Source: Chryseobacterium sp. OSA05B (GTDB taxonomy: Bacteria; Bacteroidota; Bacteroidia; Flavobacteriales; Weeksellaceae). Taken from it: DNA of 64,000 bases. A program made the position numbers and the translations under genes. Below, one piece after another: positions 31,041-40,488 of this stretch (the first letter of the stretch is position 1; each line of letters begins with the position of its first letter). The notes below the pieces were generated by a model, which did not search any database, was not told where the DNA came from, and worked only from the letters and a program-made list of their open reading frames with translations. The DNA lies in assembly GCF_019970065.1 (NCBI RefSeq), contig NZ_JAHXYH010000002.1:124001-188000 (forward strand), written 5' to 3'.

Positions 31041-31127
31041 CTATTCAGATAAATATTTAGTGCTGCCAGAGTACACAGCTCTCACAGGGTTACTTAAAGT
31101 TATTATATTTATCATTGTTGTTGACAT
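31041..31127 (-). CDS. Leader peptide of the EF-G gene, 28 aa
   Basis: The ORF starts with ATG at 31127 (second ATG at 31115 in frame) and ends at 31041, about 35 nt before the attenuator hairpin. Its 3' end (ATCTGAA) is complementary to TTCAGAT in the terminator, and its GGCAGCA (minus strand) is complementary to TGCTGCC just downstream of the terminator. Ribosome position on it could therefore choose between terminator and anti-terminator. Confidence 0.6.
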   Translation of the reverse strand: MSTTMINIITLSNPVRAVYSGSTKYLSE

Positions 31128-31147
31128 TGTTGATTTTTAATCGGTTG

Positions 31148-31177
31148 CGAAATTAGATAAATTTTTTAATTGTCCAA
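31148..31177 (-). promoter_or_regulatory. Promoter of the EF-G leader
   Basis: On the minus strand TTG, an exact 19-bp spacer and TAATTTCG (one mismatch to TAnnTTTG) precede the leader ORF. Confidence 0.7.
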
Positions 31178-31411
31178 AATTTTTTAGATAAATTTTTTGA
31201 TCGGCAAATTTAAACAAATGGTTAAGCCGGACTGTCATCAATAGAAAAGTAGGTGAAAATTCATAAAAATTTCTTAAAACAGAGAAGTACGTAATGCTTT
31301 TCTAAGAAAAATTTTATCTTTGGAAAGAATACCCAATTAAACACTTGTTGATGATTAAATAATTTTAAATCTTTTTCAAGAAAGCTAAATAAAACTTTTA
31401 ACTTAAAACTA

Positions 31412-32080
31412 TTGAAAACGGATATCGACATTCACAACCACTGTCATTTTTCTTTTGACCTGTGGCTCACCCTAATCAAATCTCACCCTGAATTTAAAAC
31501 AAAAAGAGTTGAGCTGTTCACCTCGTTTTTTAATATTGACAAACCCATTGAGGAGGTTGCGAAAACCGTAAAATATTACGACGATCTCTGCAATACGATC
31601 AATGAGGTTACAGGAGGAAATATTGATACTTTTGAAATGTATTTACTGATTCTTGGTTCGCTGGATGTAGATGTAAAACAATTGGATAAAGAAAAACTGG
31701 ACGGGTTTTATCTGAAAAGCGAAGAACTGTTTCTGGAATACAAGCCTGTTGTCATTTTCGAAAACATAAAAGAATTTTTTGATCAGATCAAGAATGAAGG
31801 AAAAACGGTAAATATTCTGAGTAATACAGGATTTATCAAAGGAAAAACGATGAGAAAATTTCTGATTCAGGAAGAGCTGGATCAGTATATAGACTTCCAT
31901 ATTTATTCGGATGAGATCAATATTTCAAAACCGAATCCTCTTATTTTTCAGGAAGTGAAAAACAATCTTAAAGACCGGGATCTTCCGATGCACCGTATCC
32001 TGCACATTGGAGACAATCCCGTGGCAGATTATAAGGGAGCGAAAGATTTCGGCTTCAGTGCCCATTTACTTAAACACTAA
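31412..32080 (+). CDS. HAD superfamily hydrolase of the Ter operon
   Basis: The 222-residue protein is a HAD-type phosphatase: motif I FDLWLTL (D-x-W form), motif II ILSNTGFIKG, and motif IV HIGDNPVADYKGAKDFG. I find no ATG in frame near the start, and TTG at 31412 fits best. It begins the Ter gene cluster and lies 6 nt before the PRTase gene. HAD and PRTase genes beside TerD/TelA were predicted by comparative genomics to form a nucleotide- or RNA-processing branch of the Ter system. Confidence 0.8.
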   Translation: MKTDIDIHNHCHFSFDLWLTLIKSHPEFKTKRVELFTSFFNIDKPIEEVAKTVKYYDDLCNTINEVTGGNIDTFEMYLLILGSLDVDVKQLDKEKLDGFYLKSEELFLEYKPVVIFENIKEFFDQIKNEGKTVNILSNTGFIKGKTMRKFLIQEELDQYIDFHIYSDEINISKPNPLIFQEVKNNLKDRDLPMHRILHIGDNPVADYKGAKDFGFSAHLLKH

Positions 32081-32086
32081 ATTGAT

Positions 32087-32911
32087 ATGAATAAAAGATA
32101 CAGCTTACACCACATTCATTCCGCGGATGAGTTCACTTTTTCACCCGCAGAATACAGCTATTTCAAATATGGCGATAAGTCGTATGCTGAAAAGTTTGCT
32201 AAAGAATTATTCAACGGATTTATTGCAGAGCATGCAGAACTTTTAAACACAGAAAAAGAGATCGTGGTTCTTCCAAGTCCGTATATGGCCATTCCCACGG
32301 CTTCTAATTTTTTATGTTTTTTCTTTAAAAAGCATCTGGATCTGTACCTGTTTCAGAAAGGAATGAGATCCAGTATGATCTCCAAGATCAACCGTAACCA
32401 CACATATATCACGGATTACGGGAATCTTAATTTTGAAGACCGTAAAAATCTGATCGCGAATGATACTTATTATATCGATAAGGATTTTTTACGCGGAAAA
32501 CTTTGTATTTTTATAGACGATATAAAAATCACGGGAAGCCACGAATTTACGGTGAACAGGATTTTGAACGAATATCATGTGGACGCAGATTTTATGTTCC
32601 TCTATTATGCGGAACTGATGAATTTTGACATCGACCCGAAAATTGAAAACCATTTTAATTATTATGCCGTGAAAAACATCAAACACGTGGCAGAAGTAAT
32701 GACAAAGCCAAGTTTTGAATTTAACACAAGGATCGTGAAATATATTTTAGGCCTGGATTCAAGTAATTTTGACTATCTTACGTCTAAAGTAAAAAAGGAG
32801 CAGATGGACCTGCTTCTGGAGCTGGCGATCAGCAACAATTATCATTTAATAAAAGAATACGAAAATAACATCAATACTTTAACACAAACGGAACTATATT
32901 ATGGCTATTAA
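32087..32911 (+). CDS. Phosphoribosyltransferase-like protein of the Ter operon
   Basis: The 274-residue protein has a PRPP-loop-like motif IFIDDIKITGSH near residue 145 and an upstream VVLPSPYMAIPTASNF region, as in the PRTase genes linked to TerD operons. It overlaps the next gene (TerD) by 11 nt, so it is translationally coupled. Its substrate is unknown. Confidence 0.7.
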   Translation: MNKRYSLHHIHSADEFTFSPAEYSYFKYGDKSYAEKFAKELFNGFIAEHAELLNTEKEIVVLPSPYMAIPTASNFLCFFFKKHLDLYLFQKGMRSSMISKINRNHTYITDYGNLNFEDRKNLIANDTYYIDKDFLRGKLCIFIDDIKITGSHEFTVNRILNEYHVDADFMFLYYAELMNFDIDPKIENHFNYYAVKNIKHVAEVMTKPSFEFNTRIVKYILGLDSSNFDYLTSKVKKEQMDLLLELAISNNYHLIKEYENNINTLTQTELYYGY

Positions 32912-33458
32912 CTTACAAAAAGGACAAAGAGAAAACATTAACGCACCTAAATTCACTGTAGGTTTAGGATGGGATATCAATAATACTTCTACAGGAACAG
33001 GATTTGACCTTGACGCTTCTTTATTTTTATTGGGCGAGGACAAAAAACTGGTTTCAGACAGTCACTTTATTTTCTATAATAATTTAGAATCTCCGGACAA
33101 ATCTGTGATCCACACAGGAGACAACCTTACCGGTGAAGGTTCAGGAGATGATGAGCAGATCAAGATCGATCTTACAAAAATCGATGCAGCGATTCAGGAA
33201 ATTACGGTAGTGGTAACCATCCACGATGCTGATGCAAGAAAGCAGAACTTCGGACAGGTGAGAAATTCTTTCATCAGAATTTTCAATACAGATACCAACG
33301 AAGAAATCCTGAAATATGAACTAGACGAAGATTTCTCTATTGAAACTGCCGTAGAATTCGGAAGAATCTACAACAGAAACGGAGAATGGAAATTTGAAGC
33401 TGTTGGGGCAGGACAGAGAGACGGCCTTGACAAATTCGTATCAATTTATCAAAAGTAA
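32901..33458 (+). CDS. terD: TerD family protein, copy 1
   Basis: The 185-residue TerD/CABP-type beta-sandwich has GLGWDINNTSTGTGFDLDASLFLL and DNLTGEGSGDDEQIKIDL, the acidic calcium-binding segments. TerD proteins bind Ca2+ and belong to membrane-linked stress complexes that give resistance to tellurite, phages and pore-forming colicins. It is followed 2 nt later by the TelA gene. Confidence 0.9.
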   Translation: MAINLQKGQRENINAPKFTVGLGWDINNTSTGTGFDLDASLFLLGEDKKLVSDSHFIFYNNLESPDKSVIHTGDNLTGEGSGDDEQIKIDLTKIDAAIQEITVVVTIHDADARKQNFGQVRNSFIRIFNTDTNEEILKYELDEDFSIETAVEFGRIYNRNGEWKFEAVGAGQRDGLDKFVSIYQK

Positions 33459-33460
33459 TT

Positions 33461-34630
33461 ATGGACAATCAGGAAAATCAACCGATAGATCCAATGGGAT
33501 CCATTGAACCTCTTAAAACATTTGAACCTGCTCCGATGGCTCCACCGAGCCAGCCTTTACAAAACACGGCACCGGCAGTTCTTGTGGATAGAGAAGGGAA
33601 CGTCAATCTGACTCAGCTGCAGGTAGAAGAGCGTAAGAAATATGAAGTTCTTGCCAATTCTATTGATGAGACCAATCCCGGTTCCATCGTGAATTACGGA
33701 GCTGAGCTTCAGAAAACTTTATCCAATCAGAGTGATAGCTTCTTAGGAAACGTAAGAAGATCGAACTCTGGTGAAGTGGGAGTACTTATCAATGACCTGT
33801 TGGTAGAATTGAACTACGTAGATGTTGATGAGCTTCAGCAGAATAAAGTGAAAAGCTTTCTGAGCAAGATCCCGTTCATGAAAAAGGTCATCACGCAGGT
33901 GGAAAATCTGTTCACGAAATATGATAAGATCATCAACAATATCGAGCAAATTGCTCACAAAGTAAATGCAGGAATCATCACTTCTACCAAAGATAATGCT
34001 GTTCTTCAGACTATTTTTGAGAGCAATGTGAATTCTATTAAAGCCATTGAAGAATTGGTGATTGCCGGAAATGTAAGAATGGAAAGAGCTGCCGGCGAAT
34101 TGGCTCAAATGGAAGCCGATCCGCAGACCTACCAGGATTATCAGATCGCTGATAAAAGAGATTTTATCGCGAGATTAGACCGGAGAATGGCTGATCTTAA
34201 AGTGGTACGTATCATCATGATGCAGTCCCTTCCACAGATCAGACTGGTACAGAATAACAATGTTTCTATCGCTGAAAAAGCACAGACGATCCTTACCACG
34301 ACACTTCCGGTTTGGAAAAACCAGCTTTCACTGGCAGTAGCGATGTACAGACAGCAGCAGAATATCGAGATCCAGCAGAAGGTATCTTCTACTACGGAAG
34401 CGATTCTGAAGAAAAATGCAGAACGTCTGGGTCAGAATTCAGTGAATGTAGCGAGAGCGAACGAGCAGACCATCGTATCTGTGGAAACATTGAGAGAAAC
34501 AACTTCAATGCTTATCAACACATTGAATGAAGTGAAGCAGATCCAAAAACAGGGTGCTGAAGGAAGAAGAAAACTGGATCAGGATCTTCAGACACTGGAG
34601 CATGAATTAAAAGCAAACGTCAGAGGTTAA
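33461..34630 (+). CDS. TelA-like toxic anion resistance protein
   Basis: The 389-residue helical protein of the TelA/KlaA family has a Pro-rich N-terminus (about 60 residues) and then long amphipathic helices (NSIDETNPGSIVNYGAELQ, VETLRETTSMLINTLNEV). Family members are peripheral to the membrane in Ter stress complexes; the mechanism is unknown. It lies 2 nt after TerD. Confidence 0.85.
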   Translation: MDNQENQPIDPMGSIEPLKTFEPAPMAPPSQPLQNTAPAVLVDREGNVNLTQLQVEERKKYEVLANSIDETNPGSIVNYGAELQKTLSNQSDSFLGNVRRSNSGEVGVLINDLLVELNYVDVDELQQNKVKSFLSKIPFMKKVITQVENLFTKYDKIINNIEQIAHKVNAGIITSTKDNAVLQTIFESNVNSIKAIEELVIAGNVRMERAAGELAQMEADPQTYQDYQIADKRDFIARLDRRMADLKVVRIIMMQSLPQIRLVQNNNVSIAEKAQTILTTTLPVWKNQLSLAVAMYRQQQNIEIQQKVSSTTEAILKKNAERLGQNSVNVARANEQTIVSVETLRETTSMLINTLNEVKQIQKQGAEGRRKLDQDLQTLEHELKANVRG

Positions 34631-34646
34631 TTAACAGGATACCAAG

Positions 34647-35594
34647 GTGGGGGATGATGCAGCAACCATAATGTCTCAGAGCAAAAGAAGATTAACCAAG
34701 CTTAAACTTCTTGCTAATTTTTTTGAACATATTGATATCATATCTATTTACATCAAAACGGATATCATCCACAATTTGTTTCAGGAAAATACAGCGCTGG
34801 ACTACAATAAGCTGGAACTTTTCCACCTGCAGTATACCGACAGCCTCATAGAACTTCTCACCAAAATAAAAAGGCAGAAGGAAAATGATATGTTGGCTGT
34901 GATTAATGAAATAGACGTTAATAATAAATATATTGAAGGTTTTGAGGAAAGACGGGTAGACAGTTTTCAGACTGACCGGAAGATGTACAGCGGTATATTT
35001 TCCCAACATCTGAAAATGCTTTACAAAGACCTTACTGAAGATATTTTTACGGCAGACTGGAACAATGTCCTGTATTTCCATAAAAAATACGGACAGGAAT
35101 TCTACAGGAACAATGCAGATGAAGAGCAGCTGAAACCCCAGCCTTTTCCGGCCTATCAGTACAAAGATTATTCTATAGAAAGGAAACTTTTGGGAAGACT
35201 CAATATCCAGAGTTTTAAAGTACGTTTTGTCTGCGGTTATCTGATCGGGACTTATGAGTATGAACTCTTCAAGATATTTCAGTCTGATGATCATTTTATT
35301 TTCGGCATCGATGATAAAAAACTCTATCTGTTTGACGGGGATCTTGAAAAACTTGATGTTTCCGAGAATCAGTCGAACCAGAGTTCAATTATCAATCAGT
35401 TGAAAACAAAAAATGAGCTGCTGGAAAATACGATCACTGAAAGGAAAAGAACGATTCCTGCAGAAGTGGGAAATGTGCTGAAAGACTATCTCAAAAATCT
35501 GGAAAATATAGATATTATGAGCAAAATATTTGATTTCGACGAAGAAACGAATATCCTGCGTGCAATGCTTAATTTAAATTTGAATAATAATTAA
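34647..35594 (+). CDS. Uncharacterised coiled-coil protein of the Ter operon
   Basis: The 315-residue protein is highly charged, mostly helical, and has no transmembrane segment. The open frame begins with GTG at 34647; an ATG at 34671 is a good alternative. I do not recognise the family, but it lies between TelA and a second TerD in the same orientation and is therefore probably part of the complex. Confidence 0.6.
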   Translation: MGDDAATIMSQSKRRLTKLKLLANFFEHIDIISIYIKTDIIHNLFQENTALDYNKLELFHLQYTDSLIELLTKIKRQKENDMLAVINEIDVNNKYIEGFEERRVDSFQTDRKMYSGIFSQHLKMLYKDLTEDIFTADWNNVLYFHKKYGQEFYRNNADEEQLKPQPFPAYQYKDYSIERKLLGRLNIQSFKVRFVCGYLIGTYEYELFKIFQSDDHFIFGIDDKKLYLFDGDLEKLDVSENQSNQSSIINQLKTKNELLENTITERKRTIPAEVGNVLKDYLKNLENIDIMSKIFDFDEETNILRAMLNLNLNNN

Positions 35595-35653
35595 AGCGAA
35601 AGAAAAACAAATCATTTCGCCTTAGAATACATAACAATACTAAACATAAAAAG

Positions 35654-36262
35654 ATGGCTATTAACTTACAAAAAGGTCAAAGAATCAACCTGAAGAAGGA
35701 AAACGGTGCTGAGCTTACCCAAGCTTGTGTGGGAATCAACTGGGGAGCAATTGAGAAAAAAGGACTTTTCGGAACTAAAAAAGAAGCAGTAGACTTAGAT
35801 GGAAGCTGCATCTTATTTGATTCAAACAAGACGCTTACGGAAGTGATTTATTTCGGAAATCTGAAATCAAGAAACGGTTCTGTAAAACATAGCGGTGATG
35901 ACCTTACCGGGGATGTCAACGGAGATGACGGATTAGACAATGAAGTAATCACAGTAGATTTCAGCCAGCTGGAGCCTAACGTAGAACACGTTGCATTGGT
36001 ACTGAACAGCTACCAGGGACAGGATTTCGGAACAATTCCTTTCGCTTCTATCCGTATCTATGAAGGAACGCCTACCAATGTAAGAGAAGTTTTCGCTAAA
36101 TATGACATCGCTAATGATGCTTCTTTCAAAGGACACGTTGCCATGGTAATGGGGGTTTTCTACAAAAGAAACGGAGAATGGAAATTCAACGCGATCGGAG
36201 ATCCTACTTCAGACAGAAAACTGGAACAGACGATCCAGACGGTTCAGGCCAATTATTTATAA
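35654..36262 (+). CDS. TerD family protein, copy 2
   Basis: The 202-residue TerD-type protein has LTQACVGINWG, VDLDGSCILFDS and DDLTGDVNGDDGLDNEVI calcium-binding segments. It shares the MAINLQKGQR N-terminus with copy 1 but is longer, resembling TerE/TerZ types. About 170 nt follow before TerC, so TerC may have its own promoter. Confidence 0.9.
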   Translation: MAINLQKGQRINLKKENGAELTQACVGINWGAIEKKGLFGTKKEAVDLDGSCILFDSNKTLTEVIYFGNLKSRNGSVKHSGDDLTGDVNGDDGLDNEVITVDFSQLEPNVEHVALVLNSYQGQDFGTIPFASIRIYEGTPTNVREVFAKYDIANDASFKGHVAMVMGVFYKRNGEWKFNAIGDPTSDRKLEQTIQTVQANYL

Positions 36263-36437
36263 TCAATAGATCATCAGTAAGAAAGAGCTTTGGTTCATTC
36301 GAAAAAAATGAATAGTTTTATAGGCTTGAGCTAAAACTTATTGACCCTATTGATATCAAATAAAAAACATTAAAAATTAGCAATATTTGTGCATACTGTA
36401 CATCTATTGCTTTTATCATATAATAACATAAACTGAA

Positions 36438-37481
36438 GTGGAACATCAAAGTATTTTAGAATTGCACCCGGGCTTGGTGTGGGGATTTGCGGTAACGGTA
36501 GTTATCATGCTGCTCCTGGATTTAGGAGTATTCAACAAAAAAAGCCATGAAGTATCATCCAAAGAAGCTACCATCTGGTCTATCGTATGGATTTCACTAT
36601 CCATGATATTCTCCGGAGTAGTGTATTGGGTTTTCAATACAGACGGAAGTCCTGAAAGCCACGCTGTGGCCGTAGAGAAATTTACACAGTATCAGGCCGC
36701 CTACTGGATTGAAAAGGCCCTCTCTGTGGATAACTTATTCGTATTTATCCTTGTTTTCGGGTTCTTTAAAGTTCCGAAATATCTTCACCACAAAGTGCTC
36801 TTCTGGGGAATCATTGGAGCATTGATATTCAGAGCGATATTTATCTTCGCTGGAGTAGGGTTGATCAACCTGACGTATCTTCCTGAAATGAATGTTTTCG
36901 GAAAAGCAGTTCAGATCAACGTGGTAATGGCCCTTTTCGGTCTGTTCCTTGTCTATGCCGGGATTAAATCCTGGGGTGACGGAGGTGACGATGACGACGA
37001 AGATTACAGCAATACAGCCGGTGCAAGGCTGATCAAAAGCTTCTGGAAAGTTTCCGATAATTATGATGGTGATAAATTCTTCACGATCCAAAACGGAATC
37101 AAGATGGCAACACCACTTTTAGTAGTAGTTGGGGTTATTGAATTTACCGACGTTCTTTTCGCGGTAGACTCTATTCCGGCGATCTTTGCGATCTCCAATG
37201 ACCCGTTCATCCTGTATACATCCAATATTTTCGCGATCTTGGGATTAAGATCTTTATATTTCCTGTTGGCGAACTTTATCCACATGTTCAGCAAGCTTCC
37301 TTACGGACTGGCGATTATCCTTTCATTTATCGGGGTAAAAATGCTGATCGCTCCGTGGATTCATATTCCGTCTCCGGTTTCATTGGGAATCGTAGGAGGA
37401 GTATTGGTGCTTTCTGTTCTTATATCCATTATGTTCCCTGAAAAGGAAGATGAGGAAAAAGAGAAACTGGAAGATAAATAA
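36438..37481 (+). CDS. TerC family membrane protein
   Basis: The 347-residue integral membrane protein has about nine hydrophobic helices and the TerC/Alx signatures EKALSVDNLFVFILVF and LLVVVGVIEFTDVLFAVDSIPAIFAI with buried acidic residues. It is thought to export or handle Mn2+ or other cations, or to aid secreted metalloproteins. It starts with GTG. It closes the Ter cluster and is followed by a terminator. Confidence 0.9.
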   Translation: MEHQSILELHPGLVWGFAVTVVIMLLLDLGVFNKKSHEVSSKEATIWSIVWISLSMIFSGVVYWVFNTDGSPESHAVAVEKFTQYQAAYWIEKALSVDNLFVFILVFGFFKVPKYLHHKVLFWGIIGALIFRAIFIFAGVGLINLTYLPEMNVFGKAVQINVVMALFGLFLVYAGIKSWGDGGDDDDEDYSNTAGARLIKSFWKVSDNYDGDKFFTIQNGIKMATPLLVVVGVIEFTDVLFAVDSIPAIFAISNDPFILYTSNIFAILGLRSLYFLLANFIHMFSKLPYGLAIILSFIGVKMLIAPWIHIPSPVSLGIVGGVLVLSVLISIMFPEKEDEEKEKLEDK

Positions 37482-37510
37482 ATCTTAAGAATTTTCTTAA
37501 AAAATAGAAG

Positions 37511-37541
37511 TCCATGAAATTAAATTTCATGGGCTTTTTTT
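37511..37541 (+). terminator. Terminator after terC
   Basis: CCATGAAATT and AATTTCATGG form a stem, followed by GGGC and T7. Confidence 0.8.
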
Positions 37542-37592
37542 ATGATGAACCAAACCTATTTTTGATTTAAAACAATAGTATAAAAAAAATAG

Positions 37593-37632
37593 ACAGACCT
37601 GTCTGTATGTATTGGATTTTGTTGTACATTTG
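37593..37632 (+). promoter_or_regulatory. TetR promoter and probable auto-operator
   Basis: The perfect palindrome ACAGAC-CT-GTCTGT (37593-37606) overlaps the -33 region of a promoter whose -7 box is TACATTTG (37625-37632), 18 bp before the TetR ATG. Confidence 0.75.
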
Positions 37633-37650
37633 TCCTATAAATTAAAATAG

Positions 37651-38178
37651 ATGGCATCACCAAGAGATAGAATTGTTCATACGGCTTCCGGTTTATTTGG
37701 TAGGCAGGGGTATAATTCTACAGGTATCAATCAGATTATTTCTGAAGCTAAAGTAGCCAAAGCAAGTTTCTACCAGTACTTCAAATCTAAAGATGACTTG
37801 TGTGTAGAATACCTTAAAGTAAGACACGAATATTGGTTTAGTGAACTGAATCATTTTTGTGCACAGGAAGAAACCCCGAAATCAAAAACCTTAAAATCTT
37901 TCGATTTTCTGATCCATATGAACCAGAAAGAACATTTTCAGGGCTGCAGCTTTCTTAATATTTTATCGGAAATTCCTGTAGATAATGTAAAGATTTTAAC
38001 GGTGATCCAACATCACAAAATGGATCTCAGAACCTATTTCTCAGAACTGTTGGAAGAGGAAGAACTTTCAGACCATATTTATTTACTGTTTGAAAGCAGT
38101 CTTATAGAAAGTCAGCTTTTTAAATCCAATGAACTCATCGAAAGATCAAAAAAAATAATTAATCATTTAATTTCTTAA
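37651..38178 (+). CDS. TetR/AcrR family regulator
   Basis: The 175-residue protein has an N-terminal TetR HTH ([44 protein letters not shown]) and a C-terminal ligand domain with a Cys (QGCSFLN). The palindrome just upstream is the likely operator, giving negative autoregulation. The downstream gene is 2 nt away and so is co-regulated. Confidence 0.9.
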   Translation: MASPRDRIVHTASGLFGRQGYNSTGINQIISEAKVAKASFYQYFKSKDDLCVEYLKVRHEYWFSELNHFCAQEETPKSKTLKSFDFLIHMNQKEHFQGCSFLNILSEIPVDNVKILTVIQHHKMDLRTYFSELLEEEELSDHIYLLFESSLIESQLFKSNELIERSKKIINHLIS

Positions 38179-38180
38179 AA

Positions 38181-38594
38181 ATGGAACAGAAACACCCGCT
38201 TCCGCCTTTCACGCTTGAAACCGCAAGAGAAAAAATACAGATGGCAGAAGATGCCTGGAATAGTCAGGATCCGGAAAGAGTATCCAAAGCATATACGACT
38301 GACAGCGAATGGAGGAACAGAGATACTTTCATTAACGGAAGAGAAGAGATTGTAACTTTTCTGCAGAAAAAATGGGAGAAAGAGCTTAATTATCAGCTTA
38401 AAAAAGAATATTGGGCCCATACCGACAACCGAATTGCTGTCCGCTTTGAATATGAATACCAAACCCAGGATGGAAATTGGTTCAGAGCATATGGCAATGA
38501 AAACTGGGAGTTTGATAACAACGGGCTTATGCAAAAAAGATATGCCAGTATCAATGATGTAAACATCAAAGAAGAAGACCGGAGGTTTAAATAA
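38181..38594 (+). CDS. DUF1348 (SnoaL/NTF2-like) protein
   Basis: The 137-residue protein is of the DUF1348 nuclear-transport-factor-2-like family: [33 protein letters not shown] and [28 protein letters not shown] are family features. The fold is a small cone that binds hydrophobic ligands; the function is unknown. It is co-transcribed with TetR and may be its target. Confidence 0.85.
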   Translation: MEQKHPLPPFTLETAREKIQMAEDAWNSQDPERVSKAYTTDSEWRNRDTFINGREEIVTFLQKKWEKELNYQLKKEYWAHTDNRIAVRFEYEYQTQDGNWFRAYGNENWEFDNNGLMQKRYASINDVNIKEEDRRFK

Positions 38595-38668
38595 TAATAT
38601 AAAGACAGCCCGAAAAGAGTAGTCTTTTTTTGTAGATATCGGAATGGGTAAGGTTTACGCCTTTAAAT

Positions 38669-39673
38669 TCATTGATGTTTGTGCAGCAGCTTGTTAATCT
38701 TCCTTCTCGTCTGCACAGATACTTTATAAGCTTCATCACGCAGTTTCTGTATCTTTCCTACAGGCTGGAAAAAGATTTTACTTTCAAATGGATTGAATGA
38801 CAGCAGCTCGTTACTGCAATTCCGGTGATCTAGCAGCTGATCTTTGTTGATTTTCACTTCCCCGATTTTAATATAGGGTGAATTCTTCCATTCCACATTC
38901 AGCTTGTTGATAGGCTGTTCTTTCAGGTTATAACAAAACTGGATAAGGACATCGGCCACATAATCATGATCCTGAAAATAATGCTTTAGAGCGTCTTTCA
39001 TTTTTAATTTCTTGCCAAAATTTTTATCTACGGATTTCGGGACCATCTTTATTTTGATCATATGGTCACCAAGACGGTAGGCACCTACAGAATGATAGTC
39101 AAAAGACAGAATAAAATCATTTCTTTTTCCCAGCAGCTTTAAAATATTTCGTGCAAACGACAGGGTACAAACGGAAGGAATTACTTTTACCGCCTGAACT
39201 ACCAGTGAAAAGAAGCTGCTCCATTTTTTGATATAAAACCGGTTCACGGCAGTAAACAGTTTCAGAAAATGAGAAACCGAATTGGTGGGGAATAAAGGAA
39301 AATTAACCAAAGGGAAATTCGCGATCAGTCCGCCTTTCTCGTCTTTTATTTTGACAGCGAATCCGTAAGCAGGAATATCTTTTTCAGAGTTCTTAATTTT
39401 CAGATTGGCATTGGAAAGTCTGATGGTCAGATCAAATTTTTCAATGTCAAAGAAAGGAAGAAGTTCTTCAGGAATATTTTTATCGATAAAGAATGTACCA
39501 TCAGCTGTGGCATAAGTCTTGGCATGTGCATTTCTGGTAGCATAGTCGACATCACTTATGGAAGAAGACTGTTCAACGAAATCAGCAATTGTCTTTTTAT
39601 TGATTTCGATAAGTTTTTTTTCCTCTTCAGTAAGCTCGTCAAATTTCTTATTATATTTTAGTGGTTCTGGCAT
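38669..39673 (-). CDS. Catalase-superfamily protein
   Basis: The 334-residue heme-catalase-fold protein has the distal-His region NAHAKTYATADGTFF (His50), and a C-terminal segment FNPFESKIFFQPVGKIQKLRDEAYKVS like that of the catalase-related allene-oxide-synthase group. The proximal-Tyr motif of true catalases is not evident, so it may lack catalase activity. The family also includes SrpA-like periplasmic forms; no signal peptide is seen here. Confidence 0.7.
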   Translation of the reverse strand: MPEPLKYNKKFDELTEEEKKLIEINKKTIADFVEQSSSISDVDYATRNAHAKTYATADGTFFIDKNIPEELLPFFDIEKFDLTIRLSNANLKIKNSEKDIPAYGFAVKIKDEKGGLIANFPLVNFPLFPTNSVSHFLKLFTAVNRFYIKKWSSFFSLVVQAVKVIPSVCTLSFARNILKLLGKRNDFILSFDYHSVGAYRLGDHMIKIKMVPKSVDKNFGKKLKMKDALKHYFQDHDYVADVLIQFCYNLKEQPINKLNVEWKNSPYIKIGEVKINKDQLLDHRNCSNELLSFNPFESKIFFQPVGKIQKLRDEAYKVSVQTRRKINKLLHKHQ

Positions 39674-40002
39674 TTAGTTTTTAAATTCAATTATAACGCC
39701 AAGTTTCTGAATCCGCGTTAACCCAATGTTAAAATTATTTGAATTTTGCGGCAGACAGAGAGGTTTGGGTATAACTTGTTGTTAATCTGTAGTTTAACGG
39801 AAAGGGGAGGTGGAAGTCTGAAGATGGAAGAACTCCTGATTTCCCCATTAGTTAGCGGTGATTTAAATTTATTTCTTCATTATATTCTAAACCGACAACT
39901 AGCAACCAGCAACATCTTAACCATTATCCCTATCATCCACCTCCATAACTCCCATCTCTTCCATCTTCTCAAAAACCCCTATCTTTGTAAAAAATATCAA
40001 CA
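39674..40002. other. Intergenic region with FKBP promoter
   Basis: No gene is seen. The region holds AC-rich low-complexity sequence (about 39890-39960) and a TATCTTTG box at 39980-39987. Confidence 0.45.
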
Positions 40003-40437
40003 ATGGGAGTAGCAGATATGTTATTTAAAAAGAAAAAGGAACAGGCTGAAAAGAACCTTAACGACGGTAAGGAATATATGGTGGAATATGGTAAAAGAGA
40101 AAGTGTTGTACAATTGCCAAGCGGTTTGCAGTACGAGATCATTACCGAAGGCGATGGCGCACAGCCGGGACCTAAATCCACAGTAAAATGCCATTACCAC
40201 GGAACGACCATTTCCGGGAAGGTATTCGATAGCTCTGTAAAAAGAGGAACACCGGCATCTTTCCCTTTAAACAAGGTGATCAAAGGATGGACGGAAGCCC
40301 TTCAGCTAATGTCTGTCGGAAGTAAATGGAGACTGATTATTCCTCCGCATTTGGCGTATGGAGATCAGCAAATCAGCAAAGAAATCGGACCGAATTCTAC
40401 ATTGGTTTTCGAAGTGGAATTGCTGGATATTAAATAA
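40003..40437 (+). CDS. FKBP-type peptidyl-prolyl isomerase
   Basis: The 144-residue protein ends in an FKBP domain (VKCHYHGTTISGKVFDSSVKRGTPASFPLNKVIKGWTEALQLMSVGSKWRLIIPPHLAYG), with the conserved F and W of the active site. There is no signal peptide, so it is cytoplasmic. A TATCTTTG -7 box (39980-39987) lies 15 bp upstream. Confidence 0.92.
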   Translation: MGVADMLFKKKKEQAEKNLNDGKEYMVEYGKRESVVQLPSGLQYEIITEGDGAQPGPKSTVKCHYHGTTISGKVFDSSVKRGTPASFPLNKVIKGWTEALQLMSVGSKWRLIIPPHLAYGDQQISKEIGPNSTLVFEVELLDIK

Positions 40438-40460
40438 TCCTGCTTAAAAATAGCTTAAAA

Positions 40461-40488
40461 ATTTACCTGAATTCAGGTAAATTTTTTT
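40461..40488 (+). terminator. Terminator after the FKBP gene
   Basis: ATTTACCTGA/TCAGGTAAAT palindrome followed by T6-7. Confidence 0.75.
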
